Counted from the first letter of the stretch, positions 9,639 through 18,195 are shown. The stretch: 42,958 nt of DNA from VGEM01 sp033764265 (GCA_033764265.1 JANRJB010000120.1:1-42958), one strand, 5' to 3'. Made by a program: numbers and translations. The notes: a model not told the origin generated them from the sequence alone.

Positions 9639-11027
9639 TCACAGCACGATCAGCGGCCCGTCGGCGGTGGCCAACGGCTCGATGCCGTCCTTGGTGACGA
9701 CAATCAGGTCCTCGCAGTGGATCGAACCGAAGCCAAGCTGCACGGTCGGCAGGTCGATGGTCAGCGTCATGCCGGGTTCCAGTGTCAGGTCGTCGGAGAC
9801 GACGAACGGCAGGCCGTCGCGGTAAGGCTGGTCGGTGTGCTGCAGCCCGACGGTGTGCGGGCCGACCCCGAAGCGAACGTCGGAGCCGCCGGTGTAGGCT
9901 TTCTGGATCGCCTCGCCCACCACCTTGCGAACCTCCGAGTACTTCATGCCGGGCCGCACTTTCTCGCGCGCGGTGTCCCAGCCGGCCTTGAGCGCGACCA
10001 TGCGCGCCTTCAGTTCCTTCGACGGCTCGCCCAGCACCACCGTGCGCCCAAAGTCGCCGTGGTAATAGTTCCGCTGGCAGACGGCGTCGACCATCATCGG
10101 CTCGCCTTCCACCACCTTGCCGTGGGCCAGCCCGCCGGTCGTGCCGGTGGCGATCCACATCGCTTTGGCGCCGCGCTTGGCGGCTTCGACCATGAACAGC
10201 TGGTCGATTTCGTCCTTGGTGGTGCCGGCCTTGACCTGCGCCAGCATGGCCAGGCAGGCGTCCTGGTTGATGCGGGCGATGGCGCGCATGTGGCCGATCT
10301 CGACCTCCGACTTGACCGAGCGGATCTTGCGGAACGTGTTGTCGCCGGGCACGCAGGTCACGCCGGTCTGACCCAGCGCGCTCAGGATGCCGGCGATGCG
10401 CCAGTCGTCGACGGCGACGCGGCCCTTGGACAGTCCGGCCATCTTGAGCGCCTTGACCAGCGCCCATTCCGGCGTGGCGGCGGCGCGCGTGCCGACCTTG
10501 GCGCCGTAGTCGATCCATGCCGGCTCGCGCGGACGCGGCGGATCGTCGCTGCGGGCCAGGCGCATCGGCGCCGCGGCCGGTTCCTGGGTGAAGTCGCCCT
10601 TGGCGATGTAGGCGTCGAGGTCCGCCGGGAAGCTGTAGGGCACGATCTCGGGATACTCGCGCTCGCCGTTGGCCAGGAACAACAGGTCGGACCCGGACAC
10701 CACCAGCACCGTCGGCGCGGCCGGATCGCGCGGCATGACGGCGAAGCTGGAGATGGCGCGCAGCTTCTGCAGCTCGTAGCTGAAGTAGTTGCCCAGGTAG
10801 AAGACGTTCACGGGGTTAAGCGCGACGATGCCATCGACGCCCTCGCGCTCCATCACCTCGCGCGCGCGCGGCACGTTGACGAGGCTCCGGCCGTCGAATC
10901 CGGGGCCCGGCACCGGCCCCGGCGCGATCATGCCCCAGTTCGCGGCGGCGGCGCGCGGATCCAAGAGCGAGGCGCCGAGGCCGGCCGAACCGGCCGCCAT
11001 CAGCGAGAAAAAATCGCGCCGTTCCAT
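9639..11027 (-). CDS. Exported M24-family metallopeptidase (Xaa-Pro aminopeptidase-like)
   Basis: The 462-residue precursor begins MERRDFFSLMAAGSAG, a twin-arginine-type leader (RRDFF), so the enzyme is probably exported folded. The N-terminal half looks like a creatinase N-domain (VDGIVALNPVNVFYLGNYF). The C-terminal half is the pita-bread catalytic domain with all five metal ligands recognisable: D in MMVDAVC, D in GDFGRT, H in GLQHTDQP, E in LEPGM and E in HCEDL. The family removes N-terminal residues next to proline or cleaves related amides, using two metal ions. It lies between the VOC and methyltransferase genes in the operon headed by a TonB receptor, which suggests processing of an imported peptide-like ligand. 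The substrate is unknown. Confidence 0.88.
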   Translation of the reverse strand: MERRDFFSLMAAGSAGLGASLLDPRAAAANWGMIAPGPVPGPGFDGRSLVNVPRAREVMEREGVDGIVALNPVNVFYLGNYFSYELQKLRAISSFAVMPRDPAAPTVLVVSGSDLLFLANGEREYPEIVPYSFPADLDAYIAKGDFTQEPAAAPMRLARSDDPPRPREPAWIDYGAKVGTRAAATPEWALVKALKMAGLSKGRVAVDDWRIAGILSALGQTGVTCVPGDNTFRKIRSVKSEVEIGHMRAIARINQDACLAMLAQVKAGTTKDEIDQLFMVEAAKRGAKAMWIATGTTGGLAHGKVVEGEPMMVDAVCQRNYYHGDFGRTVVLGEPSKELKARMVALKAGWDTAREKVRPGMKYSEVRKVVGEAIQKAYTGGSDVRFGVGPHTVGLQHTDQPYRDGLPFVVSDDLTLEPGMTLTIDLPTVQLGFGSIHCEDLIVVTKDGIEPLATADGPLIVL

Positions 11028-11063
11028 GATCGAGCCTCCCGCAGGTGTACCCAGGCCATCAGA

Positions 11064-11687
11064 TTATTCCGGCACGCCCGCCTGAACCAGATTGACCAGC
11101 ACGCCGTCGGCGTCGCGGAACATCATCTCGAGCGGTTGCTGCTTCATGCCCGGCCGCGTGATCAGCGTCACCGGCGGGGAAATGATCTCGTAGCCGGCCG
11201 CCTCGATTTTCCGGGTCAGGCCCCAGATGTCGTTGGTGGGAAAAATCACCGCGACGTCGCCGGTGCGGGTGTCGGTGCCCCGGGGCGGCGGCGGCGGCGC
11301 GCTTTTCTCGTTGTGGAGCTGGTACAGGCCGATATTGCCGACCACCGACGTCCCGGCCATCAACACGGTGGCGTGAAGGTCAAGCCCTTCGGTGCCCATG
11401 ATGGCGTTGATGCCCTTGCCCTTCCAGTAATTGTCGAACATCGGCTTCAAGCCCAGGATGTCGCGGTAAAGCTTGAGCGAGGTCTCCAGGTCGCGCACGA
11501 AGATGGTCGCGCGCGCCATCGGCGCCAACGCCTGGCCCGGCTGGAACGGGTTGGGCGCGGCCTTCGACACATCGGCGCGAGGCTGGACCTCCCTGACCTC
11601 GGTGTCGGCCGGCGTGCCGGCCGGGGCTTGGGCCGAAGCGCCCGAGGATAGCGCGGCAAGAGCCGCAACGATCAGCATGTGTTTCAT
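11064..11687 (-). CDS. Exported VOC (glyoxalase/bleomycin-resistance fold) protein
   Basis: The 207-residue precursor has a Sec signal (MLIVAALAALSSGASA, then QAPAG) and about 35 residues of linker before a VOC domain that starts at ARATIFVRDLETSLKLYRDILGLKP and ends with PLEMMFRDADGVLVNLVQ. These are the paired beta-alpha-beta-beta-beta modules of vicinal-oxygen-chelate proteins, which include glyoxalase I, extradiol dioxygenases and drug-binding proteins. A short proline tract (SAPPPPPRGT) occurs in the middle loop. Most VOC proteins are cytosolic, so export is notable. It starts 10 bases after the TonB receptor stop and 36 bases before the M24 gene, clearly within one operon. A start three codons in (MLIVAAL) is equally possible. 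Confidence 0.8.
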   Translation of the reverse strand: MKHMLIVAALAALSSGASAQAPAGTPADTEVREVQPRADVSKAAPNPFQPGQALAPMARATIFVRDLETSLKLYRDILGLKPMFDNYWKGKGINAIMGTEGLDLHATVLMAGTSVVGNIGLYQLHNEKSAPPPPPRGTDTRTGDVAVIFPTNDIWGLTRKIEAAGYEIISPPVTLITRPGMKQQPLEMMFRDADGVLVNLVQAGVPE

Positions 11688-11697
11688 GTCCGCCCCC

Positions 11698-14085
11698 TCA
11701 GTACTTGACCGTGACCGTCAGGCCGACCGTGCGCCGTTCCCCGAGGTAGGAGTTATATTGCGTGTTCGGCAATCCTACGATCACGCTCGCGACATACTTC
11801 TTGTCGAACAGGTTGCGCGACCAGAGTTGCGCGGTGACGATCTCGCCCTCCACGCCCACGCTGGCGTTCATCAAGGTGCGGCCGGGAATCCACGATATGT
11901 TGACCGCTTCGTTCCATTGTTTGGACTGATACGACAGGTCGCCGCGCACGAAGTAGCGCCAATCGCCGTTGGTCGGTAGTTCGTCCGACCACTCGGCGCC
12001 CAGGGTGCCCTGCCACTTCGACTGCCGCTCGGTCTGGTTGCCGCCGATCGCACCGCTGGTCGAACAGACGACGTTGTCGCACACGGCGGGGACGCGGCCC
12101 CAGCGCAGATCGACCGTGCCGGCGGCGTATTTGGCGTCGCCATAGTAAAGGGTACCGTACAGATTGAGCTGTTCGATCGGCACATAACCCGCTTCGAGCT
12201 CCACGCCTTCCGAATTGACGTCGCCCAGATTGCGAACGATGCTGAGAGGCAACGGCGCGGGATTGCCGATGTCCTGGGCAAAGATCTGCACCTCTTTCCA
12301 ACGCACCAGGAACAACGTGGCGTTCAGGCGGATACGGCCCTCGTCCAGGGTGTTCTTGGTGCCGAGTTCGTAAGTCCAGTTGTAATCCTGATCATAGAGC
12401 CGGTTTTCAACCAGCGTGGCGGTGGCGTTGAATCCGCCCGACTTGACGCCCTTGGCAACCGAGGCGAACAGCAAGTTGTCTTCGGTGAGGTTGTAGTCAA
12501 ACGTGACGCGCGGCGTGAACGCCTTGAAGGTGCCTTGGAGCTGAAGGCCGACGAAGTTGCCGAGGCCGGCAGTGGCGGTGGTCGGCAGGCTGCCCTGGAA
12601 CTTCTTCTCGTGCGACCAGCGCGCCTCGACGCCCAGCCGCGCGCGATCCTCCATGAAGGACCAGCTCAACTCGCCGAATGGCGACCAGATTTTGGGTTTG
12701 GTGACGGTGCGGCCGAGCACCGCGTACACGAGGAATCGCGACGGGTCGAGGATGTCGACCGGCGCGGTCGGCACCGCGGTCAACAGCGGCAGAGTGGTGA
12801 AGTTGCTGGTGATGAAGTCGCGCGAGCGGACGTGGAAAACCCCCACCGCGCCCGTCACGGGCCCGTCGTCGTCGTAGGACACCCGCAGTTCATGCGAACT
12901 GGTGGTGAAGTCGCCGATCGGGCCGTTCTCGAACACGCATTGCCCCGGTATGAAAAACGTGCAGCCCGGCAGCGTGTCTTTGTAACCGAAGCTTTTGTTT
13001 TCGGCCTCGATGTAGCCGAACGTGTAGTCGACGTCGATCGCCTCGGTGGCGTTCCAATTGACGGCGACGCGGTAGAAATCGGCCTGCATCTGGCGGGCGT
13101 AGCCGCGCGGATCGATGGGAATGCTGCGCAGCGGCATCTCGCCGCAGAACAGCCGGAACCACTGGCCGCCGCCGCCCAGGCCCGAGCCGGCGGGGCGGAC
13201 GTTGGGGTTGAACTGGCCGCAGTTCAAGAGTTGGCTGTCGGCGCCGAGTTCGGCGAACCAGTTCTGGGCGCGATGTTCTTCGTTGAAGTCATAGTTGTAG
13301 TACGACAGATCGATTGTCAGGGTGTCGGTCGGCAGCGCCTGGATGGCGCCGCTGAACACGACGTTGTCGTTGCCGCCCAGCCAGTCGTCGGAACCGGGAC
13401 TGAAATCGATGTCGGCGAACGGATGGGTGTTGCGCCAGGTGCCGTCGAACTGGTTGTACTCGACGCTGCCGCGCACGCGCAGGCGCTCGGGCACTACCGC
13501 GCCGGAAATCGACGCGTAGACTTCATAGCGTTTATGGTTGCCGACGGTGGCGGTGGCTTCGACGCTCAGCTCCTCGGTCGGCCGCTTGGAGATGTAGTTG
13601 ACCGCGCCCATGAAGGCGTTGCGGCCGTAGCGGGCGCTTTGCGGGCCCTTGACCACTTCGACACGCTCGATGTTGCCGAAGCCCAGGTTGGTCATGTAGT
13701 TGCGCGGCAGGTAGACGCCGTCGAAGAAGAACGAGACGTTCTGCTCCAGGTTGCCGGCGACCTGGTTGGCGCCGCGAATCACCGGTGCGGTCGCGCCGCC
13801 ACCGCCGAAATCCTGGAAGCTGAAGCCCGGGGTGAAGCGGGCGATGTCTTTCATGTCCTTGATGTTGCGCTTGGCCATGTCCGCGCCGGTGAAGGCGGTG
13901 ACCGACAACGGGATGTCCTGCAGGAATTCCTCGCGCTTGCGCGCGGTGACGACGATTTCCTCGAGCGCGCCGAGTTGGGCTTCTTGCTGGGCTGCGGCCG
14001 GCGTCGCCGCTCCCACCAGATGCACGGCGGCGAACAACGCGCCGACCGAGGTGGACGTGAACAAGTCAATCCAACGTGGCGTCAT
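11698..14085 (-). CDS. TonB-dependent outer-membrane receptor
   Basis: The 795-residue precursor has a signal peptide (cleavage near AAA-QQEAQ), then EEIVVTARKREE, a TonB-box/plug start typical of the family. A plug domain follows (DIPLSVTAFTGADM; VEVVKGPQSARYGRNAFMGAVNYISKRP), then a long beta-barrel ending in the aromatic-terminated strand VGLTVTVKY. These receptors use the proton motive force through TonB to import scarce ligands. The frame is open to 14307, but the upstream codons are low in signal content, and the ATG at 14085 has an AAAGGGAA ribosome site and a leader. It heads the operon with VOC, M24 and methyltransferase genes. The ligand is unknown; the plug resembles the large receptor group common in sphingomonad-like genomes more than classic siderophore receptors. 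Confidence 0.92.
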   Translation of the reverse strand: MTPRWIDLFTSTSVGALFAAVHLVGAATPAAAQQEAQLGALEEIVVTARKREEFLQDIPLSVTAFTGADMAKRNIKDMKDIARFTPGFSFQDFGGGGATAPVIRGANQVAGNLEQNVSFFFDGVYLPRNYMTNLGFGNIERVEVVKGPQSARYGRNAFMGAVNYISKRPTEELSVEATATVGNHKRYEVYASISGAVVPERLRVRGSVEYNQFDGTWRNTHPFADIDFSPGSDDWLGGNDNVVFSGAIQALPTDTLTIDLSYYNYDFNEEHRAQNWFAELGADSQLLNCGQFNPNVRPAGSGLGGGGQWFRLFCGEMPLRSIPIDPRGYARQMQADFYRVAVNWNATEAIDVDYTFGYIEAENKSFGYKDTLPGCTFFIPGQCVFENGPIGDFTTSSHELRVSYDDDGPVTGAVGVFHVRSRDFITSNFTTLPLLTAVPTAPVDILDPSRFLVYAVLGRTVTKPKIWSPFGELSWSFMEDRARLGVEARWSHEKKFQGSLPTTATAGLGNFVGLQLQGTFKAFTPRVTFDYNLTEDNLLFASVAKGVKSGGFNATATLVENRLYDQDYNWTYELGTKNTLDEGRIRLNATLFLVRWKEVQIFAQDIGNPAPLPLSIVRNLGDVNSEGVELEAGYVPIEQLNLYGTLYYGDAKYAAGTVDLRWGRVPAVCDNVVCSTSGAIGGNQTERQSKWQGTLGAEWSDELPTNGDWRYFVRGDLSYQSKQWNEAVNISWIPGRTLMNASVGVEGEIVTAQLWSRNLFDKKYVASVIVGLPNTQYNSYLGERRTVGLTVTVKY

Positions 14086-14349
14086 GGTGATTCCCTTTCC
14101 CCGCGGCAGCGCGTGCCCATCGCACACAGTCACACCTGCTGCACCCGTCGCATCAACCATGATCCTCCGGTCGGGGCCACGCAATCGACCGGAATTCCAT
14201 GGTCGCACAGCAAACGGAGCAACGAGCTTCGCGGGCCGCTGCGATGGCAGTTGACCGGTAAGCGGATTCGACACCGAGGCTGGAGGCGGGCTATGGTCGA
14301 TTGTCAACTCTTGAGAGTGGATTCACCCGCTGACCCGGAGGTTCGCGTC
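14086..14349. other. Divergent intergenic region between TonB operon and CpeT-like/two-component operon
   Basis: These 264 bases hold the starts of two divergent operons and no convincing small gene. The only clear signal is GGAGG at 14337-14341, 8 bases before the CpeT-like ATG. A short match AATTCCATG at 14193-14201 is one base shorter than the AATTCCTATGC repeats at 17656-17710, and may be chance. I could not assign promoters. Confidence 0.4.
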
Positions 14350-15402
14350 ATGGCCCATGCACGCCCGAAACGGCTTGGTTCCTTCGCATTGATAGCGGTT
14401 GCCTTGGGATGCGGCGCCGCCCTGCCCGCCGGCGCCGGGCCGGGCTACGAGCAAACGCGGCCCGAACTGGAGCAGGTGATGGAGGACCTGATCGCGTGGT
14501 TCCCCGGCGTGTGGGACTCCGCGCCGCAGATCCATTACGAGCGCACCGTGCACATGCCGGCCGGCGGCGAGCATGAGCGTTGGCATCGCACCTTTGCGCG
14601 CATCGACGCGCCGCAAGTGGGCGAGGTGGTGTTTTACGGCCAGATCAACGCGGACGGCCGCGACGGGCCGATCATCGCCGGCAGTCAGGTTCTGTACAAA
14701 GCCGTGATCGACGAGAAGCTGGGCGCGGTGAATATCTTCGGCCAGGGCCCGGCCGACCCGGAAAAGTACGAGAACCTGCACGACCGCCCCGAACTGTGGG
14801 GCGAGGTGCGCATGCGCGACCCCGGCGCGCTCAACTGCGACTTCATCTGGCGCCGCGACGGCAATCAGCTGTTCGGCGTGCTGCAGGGCAATACCCCTGA
14901 GAAGCAGCAGTACGGCCCGGGCACGTGTGCCTTCATCTCTCAGCGCACCGGCGAGGAGTTCAAGGCCGACGCCGAATGGGTGCTGACGCCTGAGCAGCTG
15001 TGGCTGTACGACAACAACTGGTCGGGCGGCATGCTGTTTCTGGGCCGCGAGGACCGCACCCATATCAAGCTGTATCGGTCGCGGCCGTATCGCTGCACGG
15101 TCAAGGATGCGGACGGCACGCGCGCGCTTGACGCCTACGACCGCGGCTACGAGACCGAGGTCAAGGGTAACGACGGGCAGGCGCTGAAGCTGGTCATGCT
15201 GCGCGCCGACTACCCGGCCAAGGACGGCCATGGCCTCGACGACCGGCTGCGGCTGACGCTGCGGGCGGGCGCCGAGACGGCCGCGCCGTTGGCCGAGACC
15301 GACGCGGCCCCGCTGGCCAAATCGATCAAGGTCAAGGGCGGCGGTGTCGAAGCGACGTGCACACTGCAGGACAAGTTTCCGCCCATGGCCCTGGCTGAGT
15401 AG
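14350..15402 (+). CDS. Exported CpeT/CpcT-like (DUF1001-type) protein
   Basis: The 350-residue precursor has a signal peptide (about 1-30, ending near PAGAGPGY). The body matches the CpeT/CpcT pattern: an opening W-F-P-G-V-W-D-S block, then a C-D-F-I-W-R-R-D-G-N-Q-L-F-G segment at 160-185, a C-A-F-I-S block and L-W-L-Y-D-N-N-W before the C-terminus. In cyanobacteria, members attach phycobilin chromophores to phycobiliproteins. Relatives elsewhere have no known role, and there are no phycobiliproteins here. The C-terminal extension (about 250-350) is additional. The GTG of the histidine kinase follows after 30 bases, so the genes are probably co-transcribed. Family assignment is by pattern only; a second member is at 37074-38069. 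Confidence 0.55.
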   Translation: MAHARPKRLGSFALIAVALGCGAALPAGAGPGYEQTRPELEQVMEDLIAWFPGVWDSAPQIHYERTVHMPAGGEHERWHRTFARIDAPQVGEVVFYGQINADGRDGPIIAGSQVLYKAVIDEKLGAVNIFGQGPADPEKYENLHDRPELWGEVRMRDPGALNCDFIWRRDGNQLFGVLQGNTPEKQQYGPGTCAFISQRTGEEFKADAEWVLTPEQLWLYDNNWSGGMLFLGREDRTHIKLYRSRPYRCTVKDADGTRALDAYDRGYETEVKGNDGQALKLVMLRADYPAKDGHGLDDRLRLTLRAGAETAAPLAETDAAPLAKSIKVKGGGVEATCTLQDKFPPMALAE

Positions 15403-15432
15403 GCGCGCGGTACCGTCCAGCGCGCAAGGGCC

Positions 15433-16953
15433 GTGGACGAGCCCGCCCCGACCGCGCGATGGCGCCAGCGGATTGCGGCCTATGGCATCGCCACGCTGGC
15501 GGTTGGCCTTGCGCTGGTGTTCGCGTTCGCGTTGGCCGACGTCGCCGGGCCAACCAACGTTGCGCTGGTCTTCCTGGCCCCGGTGATGTTTTGCGCGGCC
15601 CGTTTCGGCTTCTGGCCGGCGGCGTGGGCGGCGCTGCTCAGCGTGGCCGTCAAGGCGTACTTTTTCTATGCACCGATCTTTTCGCTGGCCGTGGCCGCGC
15701 CCACCAACCTGTGGGCGCTGATCGCGTTCATCCTGGTGGCGGGCTTTACAAGTCTGATGACCGACGAGGTGCGTCGGCAGGCGGCGGCAGCCCGCCAGGC
15801 CGCGGCCATCACCAAGCAGCTGTACGCGTTCAGCCAACGGCTGGCCGGGGTGGCGAAGATGGATGAATTGCTGTCCGCGGTCACGGCGCAGGTCCACGAC
15901 ATGCTGGGCTTGCAGACAACAATTCTGATGCCTGGCGCCGACGGCGACCTGCGGCTCCGCGCCGCCTATCCCCCGGGCGCGCGGCACACCGCCGCCGACC
16001 TGGACGCCGCACGGCGCGTGTGGGACGGGGCGGCGGACAGCGCCGCGTACGTCGCGGATGAACGCTGGCTGTTCGTGCCGCTGATCACCGGACAAGGCCG
16101 CGTCGGCGTGCTGGGCGTAGCCGACGCAGCGGGCGCGGCAGGGCGCACGCGGCTGGCCCCCGATGAGGCGAAGCTGTTGGACGCGCTGGCCGGTCACGCC
16201 GCGGTCTCGGTTGAGCGCACGGCGCTGGCAGAGCGCGTCGAGGAGGCGCGGCTGATCAAGGAAACCGAGGACTTCCGCATGGCGCTGCTGTCGTCGCTGA
16301 CGCACGACTTCAAGACACCGCTGGCCTCGATCCAAGGCGCGATTTCGAGCCTGCGCCACTTCGGCGCGATGTACGACGACGCCACGCGGCAGGAGATGCT
16401 GACTGGCGCGGAAGCCGAGGCGGTGCGCCTGAACCGCTACATCTCCAACCTGCTCGACATCACGCGACTGGATACCGGCACGCTGCGCAAGCAACTGGAG
16501 CCGGTCGACCTGAGCGACGTAATCGGTGCGGCGCTGAAGCAGGCCGAGCCGCACGTGCTGCGCCACCGGGTCGTCACGGATGTCGCGCCGTCGCTGCCGA
16601 TGGCGCGCCTGGATTTCGTGCTGGCCCAGCAGGCGCTGTTCAACGTGATCGAGAACGCGGCAAAGTACGCGCCTGCGGGCGGAACGATTACCGTATCGGC
16701 GGGCCGCCGCGGCGAAGCGCTCGAGCTGCGCGTGTCCGATCAAGGTCCCGGCATTCCACCCGAGCAGATTGGCCGTATCTTCGACCGTTTCTATCGCATC
16801 AAGTCAGCCGACCGGCAGCGCGCCGGGGTCGGCCTGGGCCTGGCGGTCGCCAAAGGATTCGCCGAGGCGATGGGCGGCACACTGGCCGCTGGCAATCGCC
16901 CCGAGGGCGGGGCACAGTTCACCTTCACGTTTCCACCTGCCGCGCTCGCATGA
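15433..16953 (+). CDS. KdpD-like sensor histidine kinase (short form)
   Basis: This 506-residue kinase starts at a GTG. Residues 15-110 give four membrane helices of the KdpD type (ALVFLAPVMFCAARFGFWPA, then FFYAPIFSLAV). A GAF-like segment follows (about 125-260), then the H-box LTHDFKTPLASI with the phospho-accepting H291, and an ATPase domain with N-box NVIENAAKYAP, G1 DQGPGIP and G2 GVGLGLAVAKG. It lacks the long N-terminal KdpD and UspA domains that respond to K+ in full-length KdpD, and no kdpFABC genes are in the window. The regulator gene overlaps its stop by 4 bases (ATGA). The stimulus is therefore unknown and may not be potassium. Confidence 0.87.
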   Translation: MDEPAPTARWRQRIAAYGIATLAVGLALVFAFALADVAGPTNVALVFLAPVMFCAARFGFWPAAWAALLSVAVKAYFFYAPIFSLAVAAPTNLWALIAFILVAGFTSLMTDEVRRQAAAARQAAAITKQLYAFSQRLAGVAKMDELLSAVTAQVHDMLGLQTTILMPGADGDLRLRAAYPPGARHTAADLDAARRVWDGAADSAAYVADERWLFVPLITGQGRVGVLGVADAAGAAGRTRLAPDEAKLLDALAGHAAVSVERTALAERVEEARLIKETEDFRMALLSSLTHDFKTPLASIQGAISSLRHFGAMYDDATRQEMLTGAEAEAVRLNRYISNLLDITRLDTGTLRKQLEPVDLSDVIGAALKQAEPHVLRHRVVTDVAPSLPMARLDFVLAQQALFNVIENAAKYAPAGGTITVSAGRRGEALELRVSDQGPGIPPEQIGRIFDRFYRIKSADRQRAGVGLGLAVAKGFAEAMGGTLAAGNRPEGGAQFTFTFPPAALA

Positions 16954-17642
16954 CCACCGCCACCACCGTGCTGATCGTCGACGACGAGCCGGCGATCCTG
17001 CGGTTCCTGCGCAACACGCTCGCGGTGCAGAACTACAACGTGGTCGAGGCCGCCACCGCCGCCGATGCCCTGGTCGTGCTACGCCGGGCGCGGCCCGATT
17101 TGCTGATCCTGGATCTGGGCCTGCCGGACCGCGACGGGCTCGAGGTCATTGCCGAAGTCAGGAAGGCAAACCGCGTTCCAATCGTCGTTCTGTCGAGCCG
17201 CGGCGACGAACGCACCAAGGTGACCGCGCTGGATGCCGGCGCCGACGACTACATCACCAAGCCGTTCGGGGTGGAAGAACTAATGGCGCGCGTGCGCTCG
17301 GCGCTGCGGCGCAAGTACACCGAGCAAGGCGCCGAGCCGGTGTTCTCCAGCGGCGGGCTCGAGGTCGACCTGACGCGCAGGTCGGTGAGACTGCGGGGCG
17401 CCGAGGTGAAGCTGTCGCCCAAGGAGTACGACATTCTGGCCCAGCTGGTGATCCATGCCGGCAAGGTGTTGACCCATCGCCACCTGCTGCGCGAGGTGTG
17501 GGGCGGCGAGACCGCCGTCGACGTGCAGTACTTGCGGGTCTACGTGCGACAGCTGCGGCAGAAGATCGAACGCACCACCGAGCGGCCCGAATTCATCCTG
17601 ACGGAACCCGGGGTCGGTTACCGGCTGAACTGCGACGCCTGA
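16950..17642 (+). CDS. KdpE-like response regulator, OmpR/PhoB family
   Basis: The 230-residue protein has a receiver domain (1-120) with acidic DDE near the start, phospho-acceptor D55 (LILDLGLPDRDG) and the conserved K in ITKPFG. A winged-helix DNA-binding domain follows (about 130-228; LSPKEYDILAQL and VQYLRVYVRQLRQKI), which is the OmpR/PhoB type. KdpE is the closest familiar relative, as expected from its KdpD-like partner. Regulators of this class typically bind tandem direct repeats of about 10-11 bp as head-to-tail dimers. Such repeats occur 14 bases after its stop codon, upstream of the next gene. The ATGA overlap with the kinase indicates translational coupling. Confidence 0.9.
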   Translation: MTTATTVLIVDDEPAILRFLRNTLAVQNYNVVEAATAADALVVLRRARPDLLILDLGLPDRDGLEVIAEVRKANRVPIVVLSSRGDERTKVTALDAGADDYITKPFGVEELMARVRSALRRKYTEQGAEPVFSSGGLEVDLTRRSVRLRGAEVKLSPKEYDILAQLVIHAGKVLTHRHLLREVWGGETAVDVQYLRVYVRQLRQKIERTTERPEFILTEPGVGYRLNCDA

Positions 17643-17655
17643 CCCCGCCGACTGA

Positions 17656-17710
17656 AATTCCTATGCAATTCCTATGCCGAGGCGGTGTCGTCCGCCTCGA
17701 ATTCCTATGC
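17656..17710. repeat. Three 11-bp direct repeats around a 22-base perfect hairpin
   Basis: AATTCCTATGC occurs at 17656-17666, 17667-17677 and 17700-17710, all identical and in the same orientation. Between the second and third copies, CGAGGCGG-TGTCGT-CCGCCTCG (17678-17699) is a perfect 8-bp-stem inverted repeat. Start spacings are 11 and 33, all multiples of 11. The tract lies between the response regulator stop and the small membrane protein gene at 17772, so it may be its operator. The hairpin might also act as a weak terminator for the kinase operon, though no T-run follows. Confidence 0.75.
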
Positions 17711-17771
17711 ACGCGCGGATGATGGTGGGCTGGCGCGCAAACGGCCGCGCGACAGAAACAAAGGATCGAAC

Positions 17772-18182
17772 ATGGCGGCAGCTACGCAAGCGCAAGCCGG
17801 CGACATCGAAAGCCGGATCGGACAGATCGCGGTCATTCTGCTGAGCGCCGGGGTCATCGGCGGCTACATGTACTGGAACACATTCACCGGGGTGACCGCA
17901 GTGGAGTGCGTCGGCGCGCATGTCGTCGGCCTTACTCAGGCATCGGACGAGTCCACCCTGGTGTTGTTGCCGACGCTGGGCAACGAGAACTACAAGGTGA
18001 CCATGGGCCCGGACTGCAAGAACTTCGATCCGGCCTCGGACGCCATGGCGGCGAGCGGCCAGCCCAAGCTGTGCGTGGGCGACGACCTGGCCAAACTTGG
18101 CGCCAAGACCGACTGCAAGGTGCAGGCCATCACCCAGCTGCGTCAGACCGAAGTGTCGGCGCTGCTGACACAAGATCAATAG
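17772..18182 (+). CDS. Small membrane-anchored protein of unknown function
   Basis: The 136-residue product has one predicted membrane helix near the N-terminus (IAVILLSAGVIGGYMYW, about residues 18-34). About 100 outside residues with four cysteines follow (VECVG, DCKNF, KLCVG, TDCKV), which could form two disulfides if the domain is periplasmic. I do not recognise the family. The ATG at 17772 has an AAAGGA ribosome site 7 bases upstream, better than the earlier in-frame ATG at 17685, which lies inside the repeat tract. It is the only gene between the repeat tract and the convergent FAD oxidase, and is the first candidate for control by the response regulator encoded upstream. Confidence 0.75.
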   Translation: MAAATQAQAGDIESRIGQIAVILLSAGVIGGYMYWNTFTGVTAVECVGAHVVGLTQASDESTLVLLPTLGNENYKVTMGPDCKNFDPASDAMAASGQPKLCVGDDLAKLGAKTDCKVQAITQLRQTEVSALLTQDQ

Positions 18183-18195
18183 CGCCGCCGGCCGC

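Noticed and set aside
9717..11651. 644-codon plus-strand frame over the M24 and VOC genes
   Set aside because: It is antisense to the M24 peptidase with all metal ligands present; composition is shadow-like.
12535..14349. N-terminal extension of the CpeT-like frame up to 12535
   Set aside because: The extension is antisense to the TonB receptor. The leader and the GGAGG ribosome site place the start at 14350.
14323..16743. 806-codon antisense frame across the CpeT-like and kinase genes
   Set aside because: The opposite strand encodes clearly recognised proteins (kinase motifs and leader peptide), and the frame shows only Arg/His/Gln-rich composition typical of shadow frames.
15433..17642. 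Full kdpDE operon for potassium
   Set aside because: The kinase lacks the N-terminal KdpD and UspA domains and no kdpFABC gene is visible, so only a KdpD/KdpE-like pair is supported.
17678..17699. Intrinsic terminator after the response regulator
   Set aside because: The stem is perfect but no T-run follows on either strand; the sequence after it is a third repeat copy.
17656..17710. CRISPR array
   Set aside because: The repeats are 11 bp, include two with no spacer, and no cas genes occur in the window.
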